Below, piece by piece: positions 17,657 to 27,030 of a DNA stretch of 55,283 bases (positions are counted from its first letter, which is position 1; each line of letters opens with the position of its first letter). The notes under the pieces were generated by a model, which did not search any database, was not told the origin of the DNA, and worked only from the letters and a program-made list of their open reading frames with translations. The stretch is from contig CAZOMV010000028.1 in the NCBI GenBank assembly GCA_964580995.1, positions 1 to 55,283 of the forward strand, given 5' to 3'. Source of the DNA: JAKJEP01 sp964580995 (GTDB taxonomy: Bacteria; Planctomycetota; Phycisphaerae; Sedimentisphaerales; SM23-30). Made by a program: the position numbers and the translations under genes.

Positions 17657-20497
17657 ATGGGCAGGCATAATTTGCATGTTGTAACCGTGGCAGTCTTGGC
17701 CATGTCAATGATGTTAATGGGTGTGTCGTGTACGATGGGGAAAATCGATTCTTCATCCAATATAACCCAGTCCCAACTGAACCAACGTGTCGGCCAGCCG
17801 GTTGATATTGCGCCCTGGGGATACACCTGGCGTGCGGATAGAGACGTACAGGAAAAAGCGGAAGCGTATTTTATTCCCCGGCGCCTGGACCGGTTGGATA
17901 ACGTCTATCGGACACTTTCCTCCGAGTTGGGCAAGCTTGATCCGGAGAGCGGTCCTTATAAGACAATTGCCGGGGTTACCGCGGAGGAGCCGCTGCTGCC
18001 CGTACCGGAAGGTCAGCTTCTGACAGCCGTTCTCTGGACGGGATTGCTTTCTACGTATCGGGTCGAGCTTCAATGGCCTGCCGGAGTTGAGGTTCCAGCG
18101 CCGGAATCGGTGGAAGTGCGGGAGTATCCTACCTCGTACGGATGGCTGGGCTGGACCCAGGATAAGATTTTGCGCGATCCGGAAATATCAGCAGATAAGC
18201 GTATCTGGACGTATAAAAGCGGTCCCATAGGAAAGATGAAATTGTCCCATAGCATACCTGTTGATACGGGTACAGAAATGGTGGCGGTTTTCTATAAACA
18301 GGATAAAGGCGGCCCGGACCTACAATCTGTGGTGCCGGAGATCCGGGTGATCAGTCCGGAACTGGGTGGCTGGAAACGGATGGACCTGGAAATCGAATGG
18401 GGTTTTCAACCAGGCCAGGAAAATACTTGTTTTGACGGTCGGATAGAAGGCTTTGTTGCTATGGTCGGTTCTATCGCGCCTCTGGCAGAAGACAAGAAAA
18501 CAAAAATGACAGGTACGCACTCATGGAAGTCTGGGGGCAGCAGGGATACCCGATGCGGCATTGTGGTGCCTGTGCTCTATGCCCCCGACGGAGCCCCTGA
18601 ACTGAACGTTTATGACCATGGTTTAGATTGGGAGGTCGAGTTTAGCCGCAAGCTATATGCCCACAGCGGCCGTCCGGCCCTGGGCAGTCGAATGACCATA
18701 TGGACAAAAGACTCCGGTTTCACGTTTCGTATCTCCGATCTGGAGAGGGGCCCGATCTGGATTCCCGAACACGGCGTTTTCATAACCCAGGCCGGTGGTG
18801 GTAAAACCGCTCGTCAATTCGTCACGGAATTGAAAGCGCAGAATCAGAAAAGTATGTGCCAGCGAGTCCGTGAACATCGCGAGGTCGCTTCCTGGGACGA
18901 AGTTATGCAGGAAGTTCGATTATGGACCTGTCCGGAAGGTACGGCCGTACCGCCGTTTCCCAAAGTCGATGATCCCCCGATGCAGGTACAATTACCGGAT
19001 CCGCGCTGGACGGATGCCTGGCGAGCCGGAACCGATCAGTTGCGAGGCAAACACATGTGGGGTGGGATTGCCATTGAAGTGGGTCGCGTGGCTTATGACA
19101 TGGAACTAATCGGTCTGCACGAGGGAGCGGACAAGATTTACGATCATTTCCTGAAGTCCCCGGGTGTGAAATCAGACGGCGATTATTCGGATGGTGATGG
19201 ATCGCTGGAGTGGGCTTCGGGTATGATACATGATATGGGATTCGCCCATGACAGTACCCATGCCTCAACCGGAAAACTCCTCTTTGCCATGGGAAATCGC
19301 TTTTTTCTAACCGGTGATACCGAGTGGTTCGAACAAAGACGCCCGCGATTGCAGGCGGCGGCGGACTGGATTATTCGGCAGCGTAAAGAGTATATGAACT
19401 ATATTCCCAATCGAAACGAACTATTTGTCGCCGGCCTGATGCCGCCGGTCATGCTGGGTGATTATCTCTGGCCCACTTCTGATTATCGCTGGTACTATAT
19501 GACCAATGCCTACGATCTGCAGGGACTGCAGCGATTCGCCGATGCCTTGTATGAAATTGATCCGAAAGCAGGTGAAAAATACCAAAAGGAAGCGGAAGCG
19601 TTTCGCGAAGACCTCCGACGGATTGTAAAACAGGAAACGATCTTGTCGCCGGTCCGTCTGGGACGGGATGGAAAGTATCATAGCTTTATTCCCAGAATGG
19701 CGTATGCCGCCGGTCTCATGGGTCCGGAATTGGGCGCTCCCCAGTTTCCGTTATGCGATCTTTGGATCGGCGCCCTGCCTCTGGCTGAAACCTTCTCGAC
19801 CCTCGATGCCGCCGATCCTCGTATGGTCGATACCCTGCATATCCTCGAAGAAACGGGAACCTCTGTCAAAGTCATACAAAGACTGGAGGAAGAGCGGAAG
19901 AAAAAGGGGCTTCCCACCGACGATGCCTGGTTCTGGGCAAGCTATACCATCTTACCCAAAGCCTCCCACAATGCCAATATCTTCCTGCGGCAGGACGATG
20001 TGCCGAATTTCCTGCGTTTCTGGATGAATTCGTACGCGGCTATGGTGGGCGCTAATGGAAAACTATGGGAACACGCCCATTTGGGCAACTATGGAGACTG
20101 TGAAGCTCCTGATAACGGCACGGCCGGCTGGTTCATGGAAAACTTCCGCAATATGCTGGTGATGGAAGACGGCCCATCTCTTTGGATAGCCCGCGGTACA
20201 CCGCGTGTGTGGCTGGAACCGGGCAAAAAAATATCTGTCAAGAACGCTCCAACCTTTTTCGGTACATTAGCATATGAGATTATTTCGGACGTGGAGAACG
20301 GCAAGATTACTGCTACGGTTGAGATACCTGACCGCACGCCAGCTAAGAACGTTATCATACGGTTCCGCCATCCTGATGCAACTCCGATCAAGAGCATAAT
20401 GGTAAATGGTAAATCCTGGAAGAAATTTAATACGGAAAAAGAAATTATCGAATTAAATGGATTAAAAGGAAAAGTAACTGTTGTTGCCGGTTACTGA
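17657..20497 (+). CDS. Exported six-hairpin (alpha/alpha-toroid) glycosidase-like protein, probable lipoprotein
   Basis: GAAAGGA precedes ATG 17657; a longer frame upstream lacks a signal and is rejected. The ~946-residue product has an N-terminal hydrophobic segment ending GVSC, a possible lipid-attachment Cys. The first ~430 residues are beta-rich. An alpha-helical toroid (~450-860) contains MWGGIAIEVGRVAYDMELIG, MIHDMGFAHDSTHASTGKL, GDTEWFEQRRPRLQAAADWI and KLWEHAHLGNYGDCEAPDNG. A C-terminal beta-sandwich follows. This layout matches six-hairpin glycosidases (GH78/GH95/GH127-like), but no family signature is clear enough to name one. It sits between the two paralogous galactosidase genes, implying attack on the same polymer. 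Confidence 0.68.
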   Translation: MGRHNLHVVTVAVLAMSMMLMGVSCTMGKIDSSSNITQSQLNQRVGQPVDIAPWGYTWRADRDVQEKAEAYFIPRRLDRLDNVYRTLSSELGKLDPESGPYKTIAGVTAEEPLLPVPEGQLLTAVLWTGLLSTYRVELQWPAGVEVPAPESVEVREYPTSYGWLGWTQDKILRDPEISADKRIWTYKSGPIGKMKLSHSIPVDTGTEMVAVFYKQDKGGPDLQSVVPEIRVISPELGGWKRMDLEIEWGFQPGQENTCFDGRIEGFVAMVGSIAPLAEDKKTKMTGTHSWKSGGSRDTRCGIVVPVLYAPDGAPELNVYDHGLDWEVEFSRKLYAHSGRPALGSRMTIWTKDSGFTFRISDLERGPIWIPEHGVFITQAGGGKTARQFVTELKAQNQKSMCQRVREHREVASWDEVMQEVRLWTCPEGTAVPPFPKVDDPPMQVQLPDPRWTDAWRAGTDQLRGKHMWGGIAIEVGRVAYDMELIGLHEGADKIYDHFLKSPGVKSDGDYSDGDGSLEWASGMIHDMGFAHDSTHASTGKLLFAMGNRFFLTGDTEWFEQRRPRLQAAADWIIRQRKEYMNYIPNRNELFVAGLMPPVMLGDYLWPTSDYRWYYMTNAYDLQGLQRFADALYEIDPKAGEKYQKEAEAFREDLRRIVKQETILSPVRLGRDGKYHSFIPRMAYAAGLMGPELGAPQFPLCDLWIGALPLAETFSTLDAADPRMVDTLHILEETGTSVKVIQRLEEERKKKGLPTDDAWFWASYTILPKASHNANIFLRQDDVPNFLRFWMNSYAAMVGANGKLWEHAHLGNYGDCEAPDNGTAGWFMENFRNMLVMEDGPSLWIARGTPRVWLEPGKKISVKNAPTFFGTLAYEIISDVENGKITATVEIPDRTPAKNVIIRFRHPDATPIKSIMVNGKSWKKFNTEKEIIELNGLKGKVTVVAGY

Positions 20498-20564
20498 TGC
20501 AAAGTTTATTTTTCATGATTCATTCATGCTTAAGATTTTAAGAAGGAAACGGAGTTACACAATT

Positions 20565-23048
20565 ATGAAAGGTGTTATTATGAAATTGCTGCTGTATCTG
20601 GGTGTTGTGATTGGTTTGACGGTGGGCGGGGTCGAAAAGGTTGAGGCGGTCAGTCCGACCGATGCGGAATTTGGCGAGCGGGATGCATGGGTGGCTGCCA
20701 AGTTCCAAGGTATGCAGAAGGAGTCTCCGCAGGATGCCGGTTTGGTCATTCTGGTTAATTTTAATCCGGTCTTGCGCAACGAGCATCTGGGCAAGCCGCT
20801 GAAGATTAAAGAGCAGGTATATGAGCGAGGACTGTTTTGCCATGCGCCCAGCAAGATCCTGGTGCGGCTGCCCTCTGCCGGCAAGACCTTTTCCGCCCAG
20901 GCCGGAATCGATACGAATGTCACCGGGGGAGGCAGTGTAGTCTTTTCCGTTTCGGTTAAGGGGGAGAATGCCTTTCGTTCGCAGGTGGTGCACCGGAATG
21001 AGGAACCGCTGCCTGTGAAAGTGGATTTACAAAATGCAACGGAATTCGTTGTGGAAATCACCGATGCCGGAGATGGTAATCCGTCCGATCAATCCTGCTG
21101 GGCCCAGGCGAAGGTGACTCTGGCCAACGGAGAGGAACTGTGGCTGGATAAGATGAAATTCATCGATGCCGGGAAAAAACCTTATGATACGGCACCGTTC
21201 ATTTCCTTTGTATATGATGGCCGGCCCTCCACGAGTTTTCTGCCCGATTGGAAACTGGAGCGCAGCAGCAGGAAACGGGATGAGGAGCGGACGGAACATA
21301 CGCTGACCTACACCGACCCGAAAACGAATCTGGCGGTTCGCTGTGTGGGGGTGGTGTGGAAGAATTATCCTACGGTGGAATGGACGGTGTATTTCAAGAA
21401 TGAAGGAAAGGCGGATACGCCGATACTGGAGTCGCTTCAGGCGATTGATACTATGTTCGATAGAAGCTCGAATGGGGAATTTTTGCTGCATTCTAACAAA
21501 GGTGATATGTGTACCGTGGACAGTTTCGAGCCGATGACCGCGGTGCTGGGGCCGAATGAATCGAAAAAGTTTGTTCCGGCCGGCGGTCGGCCGACCAATT
21601 TTCAGTGGCCTTATTATAATATAGAATGTCCACAGCAGGGAGAAGGGATGATTTTTGTAATGGGCTGGCCGGGGCAATGGGCTTCGCAGTTCAAACGGGA
21701 CGGCGGGTTCAGCCTGCAGGTAACCGGCGGTCAGGAATTGACGCATTTTATCCTCCATCCCGGCGAAGAGGTTCGTACGCCGCTGGTTGTGCTGCAATTT
21801 TATAAAGGCGACTGGTTCCGTGCCCAGAATATCTGGCGGCAGTGGATGCTGGCGCATAATTTCCCGAAAGATTATGGCAAGCCATTGTCGCCCAAACACG
21901 GAGCGGCGGCAGTTCAGTTTTACGGATTTCAGTGTACTCAGGCCGGTGATATTGAATTCATCGATCTTTATGCGAAAAAGGGACTGCCGCTGGATTACTG
22001 GTGGATGGATGCCGGCTGGTATCCGGGCGGCAGTTGGCCGGTGACCGGGACCTGGGAACCGGATCCGGTTCGTTTTCCGGGTGGCATAAAACCGATTACC
22101 GATACGGCCCGTAAGTACGGCGGCCAGACGATCGTCTGGTTTGAGATGGAACGAGTGCATCCGGGTACCTGGCTGACGGAGAATCATCCGGAATGGATCT
22201 TCGGCGGTGCCGGCGGCGGCTTGATAAAATTGAACGAGCCGGAAGTGGCCCGCTGGGTGGTGGACCGTGTGGACAAGATCCTGACCGAAGAAAAGATCGA
22301 ATTGTATCGGACCGATTTCAATATCGATCCTCTCAGTTTCTGGCGGAATAATGATGCGCCGGACCGGCAGGGGATCACCGAGATTCAATATGTCACCAAC
22401 TTTTTGTGGTATCTGGATGAGCTGCAGCGCCGGCATCCGGGGATGATGATCGATTCCTGTGCCAGCGGCGGCCGGCGGGACGATCTGGAAACCATGCGGC
22501 GGGCGATACCGATCCTTCCGACCGACCTGGAAAACCATCCGGAAGGGTATCAGTGCTGCACCTTCGGTTTTGGGATGTGGCTGCCCTTCTTTGACCACAC
22601 CAATTACGAGAAGTTCGATCCGTATTATTTCCGCAGCAGCATGGCGCCCTTTGTGCAATGCAACTGGGATGTTCGCAAAGACAGCTTTGATGAAGCAGCG
22701 GCCCGAAACGCCATGAAGGAGTGGCGCAGTGTAGCCGATTTCTTCTTCGCTGATTTTTGGCCGCTCAGCCCTTACACTACGGGCAATGATCTCTGGATGG
22801 CCTGGCAGTATGATGCCCCGCAAAAGAGCGCGGGGTTGGTTCAGGCGTTTCGGCGGCCGGGATGCTCATATATTGCCGCCCAGTACCGGCTGAAAGAACT
22901 GGATTCGGAGGCCCGGTATTTGATTACGAATTTAGATGAGAAGAAACCTGTAGAAATAACCGGTCACGAATTGATGGAGAAGGGGCTGCTGATCACGATA
23001 TCTGACCGACCCGGCGCAGCTCTGATAACCTATAAGAAAGTGAAATAA
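20565..23048 (+). CDS. Secreted NPCBM + alpha-galactosidase-like (GH36/melibiase) enzyme 2
   Basis: This is a paralogue of the 14.1 kb gene. Start ATG 20565 (GGAG 10 nt upstream) gives exactly the same length, 827 residues; ATG 20580 is an alternative. Signal peptide ~1-28. The NPCBM domain shows GLFCHAPSKILVRLP and ITDAGDGNPSDQSCWAQAK. The catalytic barrel shows WWMDAGWY, WFEMERV (~524), YRTDFN (~580), CASGGRRDD (~631) and LPTDL (~650), keeping both predicted catalytic Asp. The substrate-loop region around the acid/base differs from paralogue 1 (NHPEGYQ versus RSPEGNQ), so linkage preference may differ. It starts 67 nt after the six-hairpin gene. Confidence 0.87.
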   Translation: MKGVIMKLLLYLGVVIGLTVGGVEKVEAVSPTDAEFGERDAWVAAKFQGMQKESPQDAGLVILVNFNPVLRNEHLGKPLKIKEQVYERGLFCHAPSKILVRLPSAGKTFSAQAGIDTNVTGGGSVVFSVSVKGENAFRSQVVHRNEEPLPVKVDLQNATEFVVEITDAGDGNPSDQSCWAQAKVTLANGEELWLDKMKFIDAGKKPYDTAPFISFVYDGRPSTSFLPDWKLERSSRKRDEERTEHTLTYTDPKTNLAVRCVGVVWKNYPTVEWTVYFKNEGKADTPILESLQAIDTMFDRSSNGEFLLHSNKGDMCTVDSFEPMTAVLGPNESKKFVPAGGRPTNFQWPYYNIECPQQGEGMIFVMGWPGQWASQFKRDGGFSLQVTGGQELTHFILHPGEEVRTPLVVLQFYKGDWFRAQNIWRQWMLAHNFPKDYGKPLSPKHGAAAVQFYGFQCTQAGDIEFIDLYAKKGLPLDYWWMDAGWYPGGSWPVTGTWEPDPVRFPGGIKPITDTARKYGGQTIVWFEMERVHPGTWLTENHPEWIFGGAGGGLIKLNEPEVARWVVDRVDKILTEEKIELYRTDFNIDPLSFWRNNDAPDRQGITEIQYVTNFLWYLDELQRRHPGMMIDSCASGGRRDDLETMRRAIPILPTDLENHPEGYQCCTFGFGMWLPFFDHTNYEKFDPYYFRSSMAPFVQCNWDVRKDSFDEAAARNAMKEWRSVADFFFADFWPLSPYTTGNDLWMAWQYDAPQKSAGLVQAFRRPGCSYIAAQYRLKELDSEARYLITNLDEKKPVEITGHELMEKGLLITISDRPGAALITYKKVK

Positions 23049-23115
23049 ATTGGCCCTGAATCGGTTTACCGGATAAATATCTGATGTTTGGATTTGCGAA
23101 AACAAGGAGCATACG

Positions 23116-26100
23116 ATGCGAAATATTGTCTTAATTATGTGCACCGTTTTTTTCAGCTTTTTAGCAATTGGAAATATTTCCGCGGCCGGGACGGAAGTGA
23201 TTTCCGGCTCGATGATGAGTCTGGATGGTCCCGACTGGTTGCTGGCGACGGATCCGGAAAACGTGGGCCGGGATCAGGGATGGTTTAAAGCCCCCAGGCC
23301 GGATGCTAAAACGGCCAAGGTGCCGGGAATTATTCAGGAGACGTTTCCTGCCTATCATGGCGTAGTATGGTTTTATTGTTCCTTTCCAGCGTCGTTGAAT
23401 CCTCACAAAAATGGGCGGTACCTTTTGCGGTTCTGGCAGGTGGACTATCTGGCTGACGTATGGCTCAACGGCGTGCCGGTCGGGCAGCATGAAGGCACGG
23501 GGGAACCGTTTGTTTTGGACGTGACGGAGGCGATCAAGCCGCAGGCGGATAATCTGATGGCGGTGCGGGTCTTGAATCCCCGGCACGAAGCCATCGACGG
23601 CATCACGCTGGGGCAATCGACCGTGTGGGCCAGAGGAATTCCCTGTTCTCCCGGTTTGGCGCTCAATTATGGCGGGCTGATCGATTCGGTGGAATTGATG
23701 ATCGCCCCGGCGGTGCGGGTGGAAGACCTGTATGTTAGGCCGGATCCTGCAACCGGGAAGATTCGCATTCAGGCCAATTTGCGGAATGCCGGACCAAAAG
23801 CGGCGACGGCGAAAATCAATTTTGCGGCAGCCCCGGCGAATCAGGGAGAATCTTTGCAGATGGTGCAGGTCAATCGTTCGCTACCGGTGGGGGATACTGT
23901 GATAGAAACGGAATTAAAGCTGGAGAATCCGCGTCTGTGGGAGCTGAACGATCCCTATATGTATCGTGTCACCGCACAAGTGGGTACGGATGGTTCTCCT
24001 TCCGTGGATGAACAATCGACGCGCTGCGGATTCCGGGATTTTCGTTTTGCGAATGGTTTTTTCCGTCTCAATGGCCGGCGGTTTCTGGTGAAAAGTTCCC
24101 AGACTGATGCCCGGGCGCCGGGCGGCACGTTGATACCGCATGATCCCGACCTGGTGCGGCGCGACCTAATTAATGTCAAAGCCATCCATCAGAACATGAT
24201 TCGTTCGTTCGGCGGCCAGATCCCCCGTTATCAGATCGATATGTGCGATGATATCGGGATTATGGTCTATCAGGAACATGCCGGGGCCTGGCGGATGGAA
24301 CCGTCGCCGAAGCTGGCCGAGCGGTTCAACCGGTCCGTGCAGGCGATGGTCAAACGGGATCGCAATCATCCCAGCCTTGTGATCTGGGGAATTCTCAATG
24401 AAACGGGCGGCGGGGCGGTCTTCGAGCAGGGAATGGCGGCCTTGCCGCTGGTCCAGGCTCTCGACGATACCCGGGTGGTGCTGCTCAACAGCGGTGGTTT
24501 TGACGGGTTCGGCAAGACTATTGCCAATCCGGGCGAACAGGAATGGCAAAGCAATCTGGCCGATATCCATCCCTATCAGCCGGCCATTCATGGTACTGGT
24601 GCAATCAATATCATGCGGACCATCAGCGGGGACAAACCTTTTGTTCATACGGAAGGGGGGGTCGGCAGTGCGATCAACCTGCCGCGTCTGGTGCGGCAAT
24701 TCGAACAAATAGAAAAAGACCACTGCGAGGATGCAGCGCTTTGCCGCCGGTTTCTCGATCAGTTTATGGCGGATTGGGACCGCTGGAAGATGGCGGAGGC
24801 CTTTGCCAATCCGCAGGATTATTTCAATCAGTGTATTGGCTGGATGGCCAAGGTGCGGAAACTGGAGGCCAATGCCTTTCGGTCCAATCCGAATCTGGTA
24901 CTCTATAATATTACCGGGCTGGTGGATCCGCCCACGACGGGAGAGGGGATGCTGGCGACGACATTCCGGGAGTTAAAGCCCGGTGTAATCGATGCGATGT
25001 TTGACGCGATGTATCCGCTGCGCTGGTGTTTGTTTGTGGAGCCGATGCATGTCTATCGCGGCCGCCCGGCTCACTTTGAGGTGGTATTGGCTAACGAGGA
25101 TGTACTCAAACCGGGCGAGTATCCGGTTCGGCTGCAGGTAGTTGGCCCCCGGAACGAAAGTATTTTTGACCAGACGGTTACCGTCAAGATTCCTGATCCT
25201 GAAAGTAAACCGGAACCGAAGTTTACCATACCTGTTTTTGCCCAGGATATAAAAATAGACGGTCCTTCCGGAAGATATCGTTTCCTGGCAGACTTTGAGA
25301 AAGGTGCGGCGGCTGCCGGCGGTGAAGCGGAATTTTATGTAGCCGATTCTGCCGAAATGCCCAAAGTTGAAAACGAGGTACAGGTCTGGGGTGATGATCC
25401 CGAACTGCTGGAATGGCTTAACGCCAATGGTATCAAAGCCCGGCCATTCACTTCCAGCGAACAGGCAGTACGGGAAATCATTCTGGCCGGTTATCGTCCG
25501 GCGTCAAACCCGGAACTATCGTTCGGTGAACTGGCGAAACATATGGGCCGGGGTTCGCACGTCATTTTCCTGTGTCCGGAAATTTTTGATAAGGATGGCG
25601 ACCTGACCGCCTGGCTGCCCATGGTGAAAAAGGGAGTCCGCATCGATATGCCGGGCTGGCTGTATCACAAGGATGACTGGGTAAAAAACCATCCTATTTT
25701 TGAGGGATTGCCGGCCGGTGGTGTGCTGGATCATACCTACTATCGGGAAGTATTCAGCGGCAGCGGTTTCTGCGGCCAGGAGGCCCCGGCGGAAGCGGTG
25801 GGCGGTGCGATCAACGCTTGTCTGGGATACAGTTCCGGACTGACCCTGGCGGTGTATAACCTGGGTGCGGGCCGGTTTACGCTCAACACCTTAAACATCC
25901 GCCGGAATCTCGGTAAAGATCCGGTAGCGGAGCGGCTGCTTCGGAACCTGATTTTGTATACCGCGGGCGACCTGGCTAAACCCGTGGCGGAACTGCCATC
26001 CGGTTTCTTCCAGAGTTTGTCTGAATTTGGTTACAGTTATTGCGAAAATGGGGAAGAAATGCCCTGTCCCCTGCAGGAGGGCGTTTGTGCCGGCTGTAAG

Positions 26101-26913
26101 CAGACCTGTGCCGATTATACCTGGCCCGGATGCGATTATTCCTCCCTGCCCGATTATGAACCGGCCGAAACCAAAGGTAACGATGGTCTGGATAACGACT
26201 GCGACGGATTGGTGGACGATGAGGATCCCAGTTGTCAAGAACACTTGAAGGGTATGATCAGCTACTGGAAACTGGAGGAAGCCGCAGCCGGAGCCGTAGT
26301 GGATGGTTACGGCAGTCATCATGGCACAAGTCGCGGTGCAATTCTCAATCAAGCCGGACTGGTGGGAAAGGCGTATCGCCTCGAAGAAGCGAATAAAAGC
26401 TATATAAGTTTACCGTATAGCGAAGACTGGGACTTTGGCGGCGGTGATTTCACGATTGAATTCTGGTTTAATCCTTCCGTCGAGCGACGGATGGCCGTAT
26501 TTACCGGCACTACCGATTACTGGCTGGGGATGGATTTTCATCAGTTGGGAACCCGCAATATCAATATTTGGGCCAGCTCGAACGGGACCAGTTGGGACCT
26601 GATTCACTCGGATGCGGGCGGAAACGGGATCGGTGCCGTTTCCCTGCCGCTCAACCAATGGTCGCATATTGTCTATACCCGCTCCGGCAATCAGTGGATG
26701 ACCTATATCAATGGGGTTCGGGATGTCCATATTACGGTTTCCGGCCGGGTCGTGAACAAAAAGGAGAACAAACATTTTGGCAAATGGGGCACGCCGGCTC
26801 CTCCTTACTGGCTCAACGGCAGCATCGATGAGGTGGCCGTTTACCGGAGAAGTTTAGATGCCTCGGAAATCCAGGAGCACTATGAGAATGGTTTAGCCGG
26901 CCAGGGATATTGA
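23116..26913 (+). CDS. Secreted GH2-family beta-glycosidase with C-terminal DxDxDG-type and LamG modules
   Basis: AAGGAG lies 6 nt before the ATG. The product has 1265 residues, signal peptide ~1-23. The order is: GH2 sugar-binding jelly roll (~40-190; YLADVWLNGVPVG), Ig-like domain (~200-310), and TIM barrel with VIWGILNETGG (~422-431, Asn-Glu acid/base) and FVHTEGGVGSA (~510, predicted nucleophile Glu). A glutamine-amidotransferase/ThuA-like Rossmann region follows (~750-950; HVIFLCPEIFDKDGD). The tail has a Cys-rich patch, a Ca-binding-like GLDNDCDGLVDDEDPSC motif and a LamG domain (~1050-1260; TIEFWFNPS, WSHIVYTRSGNQWMTYINGV). Beta-galactosidase, glucuronidase or mannosidase activity cannot be separated. 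No dockerin-like segment is present. Confidence 0.84.
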   Translation: MRNIVLIMCTVFFSFLAIGNISAAGTEVISGSMMSLDGPDWLLATDPENVGRDQGWFKAPRPDAKTAKVPGIIQETFPAYHGVVWFYCSFPASLNPHKNGRYLLRFWQVDYLADVWLNGVPVGQHEGTGEPFVLDVTEAIKPQADNLMAVRVLNPRHEAIDGITLGQSTVWARGIPCSPGLALNYGGLIDSVELMIAPAVRVEDLYVRPDPATGKIRIQANLRNAGPKAATAKINFAAAPANQGESLQMVQVNRSLPVGDTVIETELKLENPRLWELNDPYMYRVTAQVGTDGSPSVDEQSTRCGFRDFRFANGFFRLNGRRFLVKSSQTDARAPGGTLIPHDPDLVRRDLINVKAIHQNMIRSFGGQIPRYQIDMCDDIGIMVYQEHAGAWRMEPSPKLAERFNRSVQAMVKRDRNHPSLVIWGILNETGGGAVFEQGMAALPLVQALDDTRVVLLNSGGFDGFGKTIANPGEQEWQSNLADIHPYQPAIHGTGAINIMRTISGDKPFVHTEGGVGSAINLPRLVRQFEQIEKDHCEDAALCRRFLDQFMADWDRWKMAEAFANPQDYFNQCIGWMAKVRKLEANAFRSNPNLVLYNITGLVDPPTTGEGMLATTFRELKPGVIDAMFDAMYPLRWCLFVEPMHVYRGRPAHFEVVLANEDVLKPGEYPVRLQVVGPRNESIFDQTVTVKIPDPESKPEPKFTIPVFAQDIKIDGPSGRYRFLADFEKGAAAAGGEAEFYVADSAEMPKVENEVQVWGDDPELLEWLNANGIKARPFTSSEQAVREIILAGYRPASNPELSFGELAKHMGRGSHVIFLCPEIFDKDGDLTAWLPMVKKGVRIDMPGWLYHKDDWVKNHPIFEGLPAGGVLDHTYYREVFSGSGFCGQEAPAEAVGGAINACLGYSSGLTLAVYNLGAGRFTLNTLNIRRNLGKDPVAERLLRNLILYTAGDLAKPVAELPSGFFQSLSEFGYSYCENGEEMPCPLQEGVCAGCKQTCADYTWPGCDYSSLPDYEPAETKGNDGLDNDCDGLVDDEDPSCQEHLKGMISYWKLEEAAAGAVVDGYGSHHGTSRGAILNQAGLVGKAYRLEEANKSYISLPYSEDWDFGGGDFTIEFWFNPSVERRMAVFTGTTDYWLGMDFHQLGTRNINIWASSNGTSWDLIHSDAGGNGIGAVSLPLNQWSHIVYTRSGNQWMTYINGVRDVHITVSGRVVNKKENKHFGKWGTPAPPYWLNGSIDEVAVYRRSLDASEIQEHYENGLAGQGY

Positions 26914-27030
26914 TATCACAGCAGATGTACTGAAGGAATATATCTGGTTGCCTGTAGCAATTTTGCATGAATCGAGATATAATGCCGTATTATAATCTCC
27001 GATGAATAAGGTATGGAAAGGTGAATCATT

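Noticed and set aside
21027..22823. 598-codon minus-strand frame antisense to galactosidase 2
   Set aside because: The same shadow occurs opposite paralogue 1 (13841-15067 and 15878-16459), as expected from shared codon bias, and the sense protein has full catalytic motifs.
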